A DNA stretch of 29,737 bases. Origin: JAFGBH01 sp964430915 (lineage in GTDB: Bacteria; Desulfobacterota; Syntrophia; Syntrophales; UBA2210). This document shows positions 22,898 through 29,737 of the stretch, one piece after another. Under the pieces are notes generated by a model. The model saw only the letters and a program-made list of their open reading frames with translations, was not told where the DNA came from and searched no databases. Position numbers and translations under genes: made by a program. Every line of letters starts with the position of its first letter. Within the stretch, counting starts at the first letter, position 1. The stretch spans positions 1 to 29,737 of the forward strand of contig CAYSHT010000011.1 in NCBI GenBank assembly GCA_964430915.1. The letters run 5' to 3'.

Positions 22898-23836
22898 ATG
22901 ATGCAGGGAAATAAGAAAAAATATACCTTTGGTCCCGTACCGTCGCGACGTCTTGGAAGATCTCTGGGGATTGATTTTGTTCCCTTTAAGACATGCAGCT
23001 ACGATTGTATCTATTGTCAGCTTGGAAGGACAACGGCAAAGACAATGGAGAGAAAGGAGTACTGTCCCGTCGACGCTGTCGTGAACGAGGTGAAGGAAAA
23101 ACTGGAAAAGGGTTCCTCTCCCGATTATATTACTCTCTCCGGATCAGGAGAACCGACGCTTCACAGCCGCATCGATGATATTATCTCAGGCATTAAGGAA
23201 ATTTCTGATGTTCCCGTGGCGGTTCTCACGAACGGGTCGCTGTTCTGGATTGATGAGGTGCGCGACGCGGTCTCAGGTGCGGATCTTATTATACCGTCTC
23301 TGGACGCCGGCAGTGAGGAGACCTTTTTGCGTGTCAATCGTCCTCATAGTGGAATTCTTTTTAAAGAAATGGTAGAGGGGTTGCGCGTGCTTCGGGAGAA
23401 TTTCATGGGCCCCCTATGGCTGGAGGTTTTTATAACCGGAGGCATAACCGACAGTGATGAGGAGATTGTAAAAATAAAGGATCTGACTGATTACATCGCG
23501 CCGGAGCGTATCCAGCTTAATACAGCGGTAAGGATACCGGCTGAAGAATACGCAGGTCTGGTAGACATAAAAAAAATGGAGGAAATTTCGACCTTTTTCG
23601 GTTCGAGCTGCGAGGTTATCGCAGACTATGCCAAGGTACACAGTCTTGGCGAGTTTTCTTCCACCGGTGAAGACGTTCTCGAACTTTTGAGATTGCGTCC
23701 CTGCTCCGTAGATGATATCTCGGCCGGGTTGAGTCTCCATCGGAATGAAGTGGTAAAATATGTGCAGGAGCTGTTGGATAAAAAACTGATACGCATGGAG
23801 AAACGCCGGGGGAAAAAGCTCTATACCGGTCACTGA
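22898..23836 (+). CDS. Radical SAM protein (COG0731-like) with C-terminal winged helix
   Basis: 312 aa. It has the family opening FGPVPSRRLGRSLGIDFVP, the cluster motif C-x3-C-x2-C in KTCSYDCIYCQLG (about 32-44), SGSGEPTLH near 86-94 and LTNGSL for SAM/substrate contact. The last ~70 residues (VLELLRLRPCSVDDISAGL and KYVQELLDKKLI) form a winged helix-turn-helix, probably for protein or nucleic-acid recognition. COG0731 members are often found beside NifB/NifX and Mrp genes in anaerobes. The reaction is unknown; radical chemistry in metal-cluster maturation is a guess from context. An ATG-ATG pair leaves the start uncertain by one codon. Confidence 0.9.
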   Translation: MMQGNKKKYTFGPVPSRRLGRSLGIDFVPFKTCSYDCIYCQLGRTTAKTMERKEYCPVDAVVNEVKEKLEKGSSPDYITLSGSGEPTLHSRIDDIISGIKEISDVPVAVLTNGSLFWIDEVRDAVSGADLIIPSLDAGSEETFLRVNRPHSGILFKEMVEGLRVLRENFMGPLWLEVFITGGITDSDEEIVKIKDLTDYIAPERIQLNTAVRIPAEEYAGLVDIKKMEEISTFFGSSCEVIADYAKVHSLGEFSSTGEDVLELLRLRPCSVDDISAGLSLHRNEVVKYVQELLDKKLIRMEKRRGKKLYTGH

Positions 23837-23873
23837 AAGAGAAAAATAAATAATCGAAGGGGAACAAGAAGAA

Positions 23874-25106
23874 ATGAGTGAAGAACAAAAAAAAGCTGAT
23901 GATCGACTCAAGGCGTTTACGGAGAGTAAGGCACTCTCCGATAGAATGGGCAGGATAAAGCACAAAATCATGATACTCTCCGGAAAAGGAGGGGTCGGAA
24001 AGAGTACTGTCGCAACGAATGTTGCCGTCAGGTTGGCCATGGAAGGGAAAAAGGTCGGGCTTCTGGACAGTGATTTTCATGGTCCGAGCATCCCGACGCT
24101 GCTGAACATGGAAGGCCAGAAGCCTGCGAGCGATGGCGAGTCCATACTCCCCGTCGATTTTGCCCAGGGTCTCAAGGTCATGTCTGTGGGGTTCCTTCTT
24201 CCGAACCGTGATGATGCGGTTATCTGGAGAGGTCCCATGAAGATGAACGTCCTCAAACAGCTCCTCACGGAGGTGAACTGGGGTGATCTGGATTATCTGA
24301 TTATAGATTTTCCTCCCGGCACGGGGGATGAGCCGCTTTCAGTGGCACAGCTTCTTCCCGATTGTGACGGTGCCGTCATCGTGACAACACCTCAGGACCT
24401 GTCCATTAACGATGTCAAGAAATGCATCAATTTCTGCAGACAGGTGAATGTGCCGGTGATAGGCGTCATAGAGAATATGAGCGGTCTTCGCTGTCCGAAC
24501 TGCGGGACGATGATCGATATTTTCAAGTCCGGCGGTGGGGAAAAAATGGCCCAGGAGATGGAGGTTCCTTTCCTTGGCAGAATCCCCATTGAACCACAGA
24601 TCGTGGAGGCCTCCGACAGCGGCAAACCCTTTGTCTATTATTACAATAAAACAGATGCCGCAAAGGCGTTTTCTGCGGCTATTGATCCTATCCTCAGCAT
24701 TGATGGCGATGTCAAAGTAAAAACCGAGTCTGCTGCTCCTGTAGAGAAAGCGACAGGTAATGAAATGAAAATAGCGATACCTCTCGCGCAGGGTCGTCTC
24801 AGCGTGCATTTCGGGCACTGTGAGGAGTTTGCCTTATTCAACGTTAATATGGAAACAAAAGAGATTGTAGGGCAGGAAACAGCCCCGGCCCCCGAGGATC
24901 ACGAACCCGGCGCACTTCCACGGTGGCTTATAGACAAAGGGGTCACTATGGTCATTGTGGCGGGTATGGGATCAAGGGCTAAAGGTATTTTAGAGCAGAG
25001 TGGAATACGGGTAAATATAGGGGCACCCTCCGATGATCCTGAAATAGTGGTCAAATCATACCTGGATGATTCCCTTGAATTTGGCGATAACATCTGCGAT
25101 CACTGA
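23874..25106 (+). CDS. Mrp/NBP35 (ApbC) ATPase fused to a NifX/ORP domain (MrpORP)
   Basis: 410 aa. The N-terminal Mrp ATPase has Walker A GKGGVGKS (37-44), LIIDFPPGTGDEPLS near 142-156, and the CPNC pair near residues 204-207 that binds the bridging [4Fe-4S] cluster. After a short linker a NifX-like domain begins at about residue 298 (MKIAIPLAQGRLSVHFGHCE) and runs to the end. This fusion is the MrpORP protein of Desulfovibrio orp clusters, which holds an Fe-S cluster on Mrp and can take up a Mo-Cu-S cluster on the ORP part. It precedes the NifU-like gene by 10 bases, so Fe-S supply and cluster transfer are probably linked. Confidence 0.93.
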   Translation: MSEEQKKADDRLKAFTESKALSDRMGRIKHKIMILSGKGGVGKSTVATNVAVRLAMEGKKVGLLDSDFHGPSIPTLLNMEGQKPASDGESILPVDFAQGLKVMSVGFLLPNRDDAVIWRGPMKMNVLKQLLTEVNWGDLDYLIIDFPPGTGDEPLSVAQLLPDCDGAVIVTTPQDLSINDVKKCINFCRQVNVPVIGVIENMSGLRCPNCGTMIDIFKSGGGEKMAQEMEVPFLGRIPIEPQIVEASDSGKPFVYYYNKTDAAKAFSAAIDPILSIDGDVKVKTESAAPVEKATGNEMKIAIPLAQGRLSVHFGHCEEFALFNVNMETKEIVGQETAPAPEDHEPGALPRWLIDKGVTMVIVAGMGSRAKGILEQSGIRVNIGAPSDDPEIVVKSYLDDSLEFGDNICDH

Positions 25107-25116
25107 TACATGAGTT

Positions 25117-25554
25117 ATGGAAAAAGATAAGGAAATTATCGAAGCGATGCTGGGCATGGTCTATGAAAAGGCCAGGTCTGTTTATTCTGAAAACATAGTG
25201 GATTACGGTACCAATCCGATACACTATGGGGTAATAACCGATCCCGACGGATATGCAAGTGTAACCGGTACATGAGGCGACACGATCACAATATTTCTTC
25301 GTGTAAGAGATAAGAAAATTGAAGATGCGAAATTTTCGACCGATGGGTGTCTCTTTACGATTGCGGCTTCCGAAGCGGTAGCACGCATGGCTGAAGGGAA
25401 AACCGTGATCGAGGGTCTGCGGATAAACCAGAGTGCGATTCTCGGTTGCCTGAAAGGTGTGCCCGAGGACCATGAACATTGCGCACTCCTGGCGGCAATG
25501 GCGTTTCAAAAGGCATTAAAGGAGTGTGCGATCGGGAAACAAAAATCGTTATAA
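25117..25554 (+). CDS. NifU/IscU-like Fe-S scaffold with in-frame TGA at the first ligand Cys (probable selenoprotein)
   Basis: Reading through one TGA (25273-25275, codon 53), the frame from the ATG at 25117 to the TAA at 25552 gives 145 residues. The protein is a complete NifU N-terminal/IscU scaffold: VTGT-U-GDTITIFLRV, FSTDGCLFTIAASEAV and HEHCALLAAMAF. In the family the first of these reads GxCGD, so the TGA falls exactly on the first of the three conserved cluster-binding Cys; the other two are present. A 6-bp stem (25280-25285 with 25299-25304) lies right after the TGA, where a bacterial SECIS would be, but its loop lacks the usual guanine. Selenocysteine is the best reading; a TGC/TGT sequencing error or true pseudogene are alternatives. 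Confidence 0.75.
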
Positions 25555-25562
25555 GATTGAAT

Positions 25563-25667
25563 ATCCGCAACAAGTTGCGGGGAATCTCCGACTGTTAAGG
25601 AAAAATGTGTTTTTTATTCTCGTTTCCCCCGCTGCATAAAGCGGGGAATGCGCTAGCTGTTCAGTTC
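25563..25667. repeat. Composite of palindromic repeats A and B (inverted relative to earlier copies)
   Basis: 25563-25602 is the reverse complement of 13707-13748 (repeat A). 25627-25667 is the reverse complement of 11953-11996 (repeat B), with a CCCCGC/GCGGGG hairpin. About 25 bases of A+T-rich sequence lie between. The unit fills the gap between the ORP-type operon and the next gene, and could act as a terminator or REP-like element. Confidence 0.75.
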
Positions 25668-25708
25668 AAAAAAATTAAGCATATAATTATAAGAGAAGGG
25701 GGAACGTT

Positions 25709-26668
25709 ATGGAAGGTACCGTTACATTAAACGAGGTTGATAAGGTCGAAATACTGACCTTACAGGACAACTACATCGACATCACCGCAATGGACAACAA
25801 CGAGATTATCACAAGGGCAATGCCCCTTGTGGATGGTGAGGTAAAGAATTCCATTCTGGCGGAGCATGGTTTCTCGGCAGTCGTGAAAACGACAAAGGGA
25901 GACGAAACGAGGACGATGCTCTTCGATTTCGGTTTTTCCGAAATTGGTGCCGCCTATAATGCAAAGAAACTCGGCGTACCGATGGGCGACGTTGAAGTGA
26001 TGGCACTTTCCCACGGTCACAGTGATCACTTCGGCGGCTTCAAGGAGATGATTGGCCTGATCGGCAAAAAGGATATTGATCTGGTTGTTCACCCCGCTGC
26101 CTTTGCGAGTCCCCGGTATCTCAAGTTTAGTGAAGAGTTCAAGGTATATTTTCCGAAACTCGTAAGGGAAGAGATAGAAAAGGAAGGGGTAAGGATTGTT
26201 GAAACAGAAAAACCCTATCCGCTTCTCGATGGTGATGCGCTTTTTCTCGGATACGTCGAAAGAGCAACCGATTTTGAAAAGGGATTTCCCATTGCCCACT
26301 ATGAAGAGGATGGCACGGAAAAGTGGGACCCCATCGCGGACGATACCGCTCTGGTAGTTAATGTAAAGGGAAAAGGACTCGTTGTCCTTTCGGGTTGCGC
26401 CCATTCGGGGATTGTCAATACGGTCTTCGCGGCACAGGCGGCAACGGGGATTGACAAGGTCCATGCCGTCATGGGGGGATTTCATCTCTCAGGCCCGCTT
26501 TTCGAGCCGATAATAGGAAGAACGACGGAAGAACTGCAGAAGATAAACCCCGACTATATAGTTCCCACACACTGCACGGGCAGAAATGCCATCATGCACA
26601 TTGAAAAAGAAATGCCGGAGAAATTTATCCTGAATATGAGTGGAACAAAACTTACGTTTTCTGCCTGA
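25709..26668 (+). CDS. MBL-fold metallohydrolase, COG1237 (DHPS/MptE-like)
   Basis: 319 aa; GAAGGGGGAAC lies before the ATG. Seen: LFDFGFSEIGA near 71-81, the metal motif H102-x-H104-x-D106-H107 in LSHGHSDHFGG, VVLSGCAHSGIVNTV near 233-246, HAVMGGFHLSG near 255-265 and a final THCTGR. This is the COG1237 branch, which includes the archaeal 7,8-dihydropterin-6-methyl-4-aminobenzene phosphate synthase and many uncharacterised hydrolases; the pterin reaction cannot be claimed from sequence. It is the first gene after the palindromic repeats and is transcribed alone, facing the OmpA gene. Cytoplasmic, probably two-metal. Confidence 0.88.
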   Translation: MEGTVTLNEVDKVEILTLQDNYIDITAMDNNEIITRAMPLVDGEVKNSILAEHGFSAVVKTTKGDETRTMLFDFGFSEIGAAYNAKKLGVPMGDVEVMALSHGHSDHFGGFKEMIGLIGKKDIDLVVHPAAFASPRYLKFSEEFKVYFPKLVREEIEKEGVRIVETEKPYPLLDGDALFLGYVERATDFEKGFPIAHYEEDGTEKWDPIADDTALVVNVKGKGLVVLSGCAHSGIVNTVFAAQAATGIDKVHAVMGGFHLSGPLFEPIIGRTTEELQKINPDYIVPTHCTGRNAIMHIEKEMPEKFILNMSGTKLTFSA

Positions 26669-26711
26669 TTTCTGAGCGGCGACGATGATTACTTGTATGG
26701 GGTGGGACGGG

Positions 26712-27503
26712 TTACCGTTCCACCCCAATCAGCTCAACGCGGCGGTTGAGGATACGTCCCTCCTCAGTTGTGTTTGATGATGCGGGGTTCTTTTCCCCGT
26801 AACCCCTGATGATAATTCTGGAGGAATCGATTCCCGATTCTTTAAGCTTCTGGCTGATCGCTTCTGCTCTTTTCATAGACAGATTCTCGTTGTATTCCTC
26901 CGAACCTGAATTGTCCGTATGTCCCATGATGAGGACGAGCATCTCGGGAATCTGGTCTTTGAGAACCATACCAATCTCATCCAGAAGATCATTATAGGCA
27001 GGTTTTATGTCGTATTTATCGAAGTCAAAGTAGGCAACGGGTTTCTTTCCCGAGGTGAGGTAATCACCCAGCTGAATGTAGCGTACTTCTTTTTCTTTGG
27101 GGTTCAACCACTCCATAGCCCCTTCATGTCCCAGGCATGCGGCGGTTTCCATGTCCAGTCTCGCCCGTTCGTTATTGATAAGGTAGGCATTGACAAGTCC
27201 TCGCTCGTAGTAGGCATCCGCATTTTTAGGATCGAGTTCTATTACCCTGGTGAAATCAGCTAAGGCTTCTTCCGATGTTGCCGGAGCCATGGCATATGAT
27301 TTTCCCCTCCTGAAGTAGGCCTCGGAATAATTTGAGTTTAGTTTTATAGCCTCGGAATATTTTATTATAGCTTCTCCGTAGACACACTGGTTTTCCAGGC
27401 TTACGCCCTCTTCAAACCATCCTTCCGGGGTTAGAGCAATAGATGACTGTAAAGGCAGAAAGATCGCGAACAACAAGAAAAAGCAGACAAATAATTTTTT
27501 CAT
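26712..27503 (-). CDS. TPR-OmpA envelope protein
   Basis: 263 aa with a signal peptide (about 1-24, FFLLFAIFLPLQSSIA). Three tetratricopeptide units follow at about 28-130 (YSEAIKLNSNYSEAYFRRGK, then LDPKNADAYYERGL). The OmpA/peptidoglycan-binding domain covers about 155-263: VAYFDFDKYDIKPAYN, IMGHTDNSGSEEYN, MKRAEAISQKL and RGYGEKNP, with NRRVEL at the end. It should anchor to peptidoglycan from the periplasm while TPRs bind another protein. Lacks a beta-barrel, so it is a Pal-like or soluble type. Divergent from the DUF362 gene across a 300-base region. Confidence 0.9.
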   Translation of the reverse strand: MKKLFVCFFLLFAIFLPLQSSIALTPEGWFEEGVSLENQCVYGEAIIKYSEAIKLNSNYSEAYFRRGKSYAMAPATSEEALADFTRVIELDPKNADAYYERGLVNAYLINNERARLDMETAACLGHEGAMEWLNPKEKEVRYIQLGDYLTSGKKPVAYFDFDKYDIKPAYNDLLDEIGMVLKDQIPEMLVLIMGHTDNSGSEEYNENLSMKRAEAISQKLKESGIDSSRIIIRGYGEKNPASSNTTEEGRILNRRVELIGVER

Positions 27504-27651
27504 AACACACCTCGATGGCTACGTAGTGCATCTTTTACAACTATCTCAGTTTGGTATTTAAGAGACCTGACCTCATTCTCCTAAGAAATTATACTAAATC
27601 AGCCCCTTGGTCAAGCACAATCTAATGGGGTGTACAAGGTGTCAATTTGGC

Positions 27652-27680
27652 TTGACAGTGCAGGGAGCCTCTCTTATAGT
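27652..27680 (+). promoter_or_regulatory. Sigma-70-type promoter for the DUF362 gene
   Basis: TTGACA (27652-27657) and TATAGT (27675-27680) are separated by exactly 17 bases, close to the consensus, some 80-120 bases before the coding region. The remaining bases between 27504 and 27758 hold no gene. Confidence 0.7.
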
Positions 27681-27803
27681 ATTTTGCAACTATTTGAAAA
27701 TAAATCAGATGTGACATAACTCGTGTATCGGGAATATCTTCTCGGGAGGTGAGAAAAGGTTCCGAAGGTCGCCATCATAGGGTGTGAAACCTATAACTAC
27801 GAC

Positions 27804-28907
27804 ATGGTGAAATCTGCCGTCGAGAGGGGTATAGGCCTTCTGGGTGGTGTGGGTATGTTCGCCCTAAAGGGGGAAAAGATTCTTCTGAAACCGAATCTCC
27901 TTTCCGCCACGCCACCCGAGAAATGTGTGACCACCCATCCCTCCCTTTTCAGGGCGGTGGCAGAAGCCTTTATCGCCGGCGGTGCAGAGGTATCCTATGG
28001 AGATTCTCCCGCTATAGGAAGCACAAAGGGCGCTGCAAAAAAGTGTGGCCTTCAGGCAGTTGCCGATGAACTTGATATAGAGCTTGCCGATTTCAAAACC
28101 GGTGTGGAGATTTTTTTTGAAGGGGGGAGGCAGAACAGAAAATTTGTGATCTCAAAGGGCGTGCTGAACTCTGACGGTGTCATAAGTCTGCCCAAGCTCA
28201 AAACCCACGGCCTGGAAAAATTTACGGGCTGTGTGAAAAACCAGTTCGGTTGCATACCGGGCGTGCTCAAGGGGGAATATCACGTCAAGTTGCCCGATGC
28301 CTGGGATTTCGGAAAAATGCTTGTTGATCTGAATCGATTTATCAACCCGCGTCTCTACATCATGGACGGTATTGAGGCTATGGAGGGAAACGGGCCCCGA
28401 AGCGGAAGGCCGAGAGGGATGAATATGCTTCTTTTCTCCAGCGATCCTGTTGCTCTTGACGCAACGGTATTAAGGCTGATTGGCCTCAATCCCGAGTATG
28501 TTCCCACGATAAAATTCGGCAGTGAGTTTGGAGCCGGTACGTATAACGAGAAAGATATAGAGTTGGTAGGCGATAACTATGACGATTTTAAAACTCTCGA
28601 CTTCGATATCGACAGAACACCTGCCGCCACGCGCGCCGAAGGGGGCTTTGCACGGTTCATAGGAAATCGCTTGGTTTCCAAACCGGTAATAGCAGAAGAA
28701 CAATGTGTAGCCTGCGGCATATGTGTCGAGATGTGCCCGGCGAATCCAAAGGCGGTGAATTGGTTTGATGGTGATACATCAAGACCGCCGACATACCATT
28801 ACGATACCTGCATACGATGTTACTGCTGTCAGGAAGTTTGCCCTGAAGGCGCTATAACACTCAAGGCCCCCATCATCCGTAGATTGCTCGGCTCTGTGAT
28901 AGGGTGA
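27804..28907 (+). CDS. DUF362 protein with C-terminal 2[4Fe-4S] ferredoxin domain; start uncertain
   Basis: 367 aa from the first ATG. Residues 20-290 match the DUF362 fold (EKILLKPNLLSATPPEKCVT, VISLPKLKTHGLEKFTGCVK, then SSDPVALDATVL). The last 65 residues carry CVACGICVEMCPANP and CIRCYCCQEVCPEGA, two [4Fe-4S] sites. Function unknown; likely a redox protein of anaerobic metabolism. The 15 codons before this ATG (from 27759) are in frame and encode PKVAIIGCETYNYD, which looks like the true family N-terminus. An excellent GGGAGGTGA sits seven bases before that, but the codon at the start position is GTT. Either an unusual start or a base error is involved; the gene really seems to begin at 27759. 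Confidence 0.88.
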   Translation: MVKSAVERGIGLLGGVGMFALKGEKILLKPNLLSATPPEKCVTTHPSLFRAVAEAFIAGGAEVSYGDSPAIGSTKGAAKKCGLQAVADELDIELADFKTGVEIFFEGGRQNRKFVISKGVLNSDGVISLPKLKTHGLEKFTGCVKNQFGCIPGVLKGEYHVKLPDAWDFGKMLVDLNRFINPRLYIMDGIEAMEGNGPRSGRPRGMNMLLFSSDPVALDATVLRLIGLNPEYVPTIKFGSEFGAGTYNEKDIELVGDNYDDFKTLDFDIDRTPAATRAEGGFARFIGNRLVSKPVIAEEQCVACGICVEMCPANPKAVNWFDGDTSRPPTYHYDTCIRCYCCQEVCPEGAITLKAPIIRRLLGSVIG

Positions 28908-29013
28908 GTCGTAGATAGTATTCATCTGATCTCTGAAACGAGCTCTCTCGATGCCGCGTGAATCGTGGTACGAAAAAATTCATAAGAAAGATATGAAAAG
29001 GGGATGAGTAACA

Positions 29014-29737
29014 ATGGTGAAGGTTCGCTGGACCGGTGCAGCCGGTCTTGAATTTACCGACGAGGGGAAAACCATACTTATCGACCCCTATCACTCGAGG
29101 GCAGGAAAATCCGAGATTTTCTTCGGTCGAATGAGGCCGAATGCTGACAAGGTCAGACGGTATATCGAGGGACTTGAGAAGAATTTGTCTTCGGTGATAA
29201 TCGGCCATACGCACTTTGATCATGCCCTGGACATACCGGAGGTTGCGAAATATCTTACGGGTCCCCTCATAGGGAGCCAAAGCCTGGCGACGCTCATGGC
29301 CCTCTATGGTGAGGGGGATAACGTTACCGTTTGCGAGAAGGGAGAACGCATTGAACTGCCCGGAGGGGCTGCGGTAACAATGCTCCCTTCGAGGCATGGA
29401 CTCGTTTTTTTCGGCAGGGTACCATATCAGGGTGACATAAATCCCGAAGGTGTCCTCCCACTCAGGGCGCATGACTACAGGCTCGGGGATATTTATATAC
29501 CCAAGCTGGAAGTGGGCGGGACTGTCTTTATGCATGTGGGGAGTGCTAATTTTGTTGAATCGGAGTTAGAGGGGCATCGGTGTGATGTCCTCTTTATGTG
29601 TGTCCCTGGATGGAATAAGGTGCCGGATTATTGCACCAGGCTTCTCGAGATTGTACGGCCTGAAATCATCGTGCCCTTTCATTTCGATGATTTTTCCCTC
29701 CCCATCGACTCGAATGGAAAGGTCAGGGGATTACCCT
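29014..29737 (+). CDS. UlaG-like MBL-fold hydrolase, 3' end cut by window edge
   Basis: 241 complete codons to the window end. It has the COG2220 (beta-lactamase superfamily, UlaG-like) features: MVKVRWTGAAGLEFTDEGK, then ILIDPYHSR, the metal motif H-x-H-x-D-H in IIGHTHFDHALD near 64-75, PSRHG near 128-132 and FMHVGSANF later. It probably cleaves a phosphoester or lactone with a two-metal site; the substrate is unknown. AAAAGGGGATGA precedes the ATG. It follows the DUF362 gene by 106 bases in the same orientation and may be co-transcribed with it. Cytoplasmic. Confidence 0.85.
   Translation, partial: MVKVRWTGAAGLEFTDEGKTILIDPYHSRAGKSEIFFGRMRPNADKVRRYIEGLEKNLSSVIIGHTHFDHALDIPEVAKYLTGPLIGSQSLATLMALYGEGDNVTVCEKGERIELPGGAAVTMLPSRHGLVFFGRVPYQGDINPEGVLPLRAHDYRLGDIYIPKLEVGGTVFMHVGSANFVESELEGHRCDVLFMCVPGWNKVPDYCTRLLEIVRPEIIVPFHFDDFSLPIDSNGKVRGLP

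Noticed and set aside
25264..25520. Minus-strand open frames over the NifU-like gene
   Set aside because: The plus strand gives a full NifU/IscU protein once one TGA is read through; the antisense frames have no family features.
1..29737. tRNA, rRNA, intact transposase or integrase genes
   Set aside because: Scanned by eye on both strands; no tRNA cloverleaf, rRNA core motif or DDE/tyrosine-recombinase protein was found.

Overview
The window looks like a draft chromosome segment of a strictly anaerobic bacterium of the Desulfobacterota (old Deltaproteobacteria; a syntroph or sulfate-reducer type is the best guess). The reasons are a complete orange-protein (ORP/MrpORP) type gene cluster, a c-di-GMP-I riboswitch, DUF362-ferredoxin and acyl-CoA dehydrogenase genes, and a NifU-like gene with an in-frame TGA at a conserved cysteine (probable selenocysteine). 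Two runs of N (10 and 100 bases) show it is an assembly with unresolved joins. No rRNA, tRNA, CRISPR array, integrase or intact transposase was seen.

Bases 1-5250 are visibly A+T-rich compared with the rest and look like an acquired accessory island: a PP2C-type phosphatase (cut by the window edge), an unrecognised 216-aa protein, and an 881-aa fusion of a Ser/Thr protein kinase with a SAMHD1/COG1078-like HD phosphohydrolase. The fusion gene is flanked by a diverged ~90-bp direct repeat. A second, ~270-bp repeat of decayed coding sequence occurs at 738-1008 and again at 9738-10012.

Bases 5262-10012 hold a secreted DSP-like phosphatase with a small partner gene, then a minus-strand set that reads as a RiPP (ribosomal peptide) locus: GGR-family flavoprotein, PqqD-like recognition protein, radical SAM/SPASM enzyme and a Cys-rich 59-aa precursor-like peptide. 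Bases 10262-10750 look like a lone integron cassette (small membrane protein plus an attC-like site). They are followed by a c-di-GMP riboswitch and a membrane-anchored LysM protein. Bases 12100-16310 carry a SHOCT lipoprotein, a deoxyhypusine-synthase-like enzyme, the 3' stub of a lost acyl-CoA ligase, an acyl-CoA dehydrogenase and a BON lipoprotein. Palindromic repeats scattered here recur, inverted and side by side, at 25563-25667.

Bases 16449-25554 form the core of the window: a plus-strand ORP-type metal-cluster locus. It has two small NifX-like proteins, three Gly-rich DUF5320-type proteins, a NifX/ferredoxin fusion, two MinD-ferredoxin ATPases, a DUF89 protein, an FmdB-like zinc ribbon, a COG0731 radical SAM enzyme, an Mrp/NBP35-NifX fusion and the putative Sec-NifU scaffold. 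Two upstream regions share a near-identical architecture: a paired palindromic motif about 120 bp upstream of a sigma-54-like -24/-12 element. This fits the sigma-54 control known for orp operons in Desulfovibrio. The window ends with a DHPS-like MBL hydrolase, a TPR-OmpA protein, a DUF362-ferredoxin protein and a partial UlaG-like MBL hydrolase.
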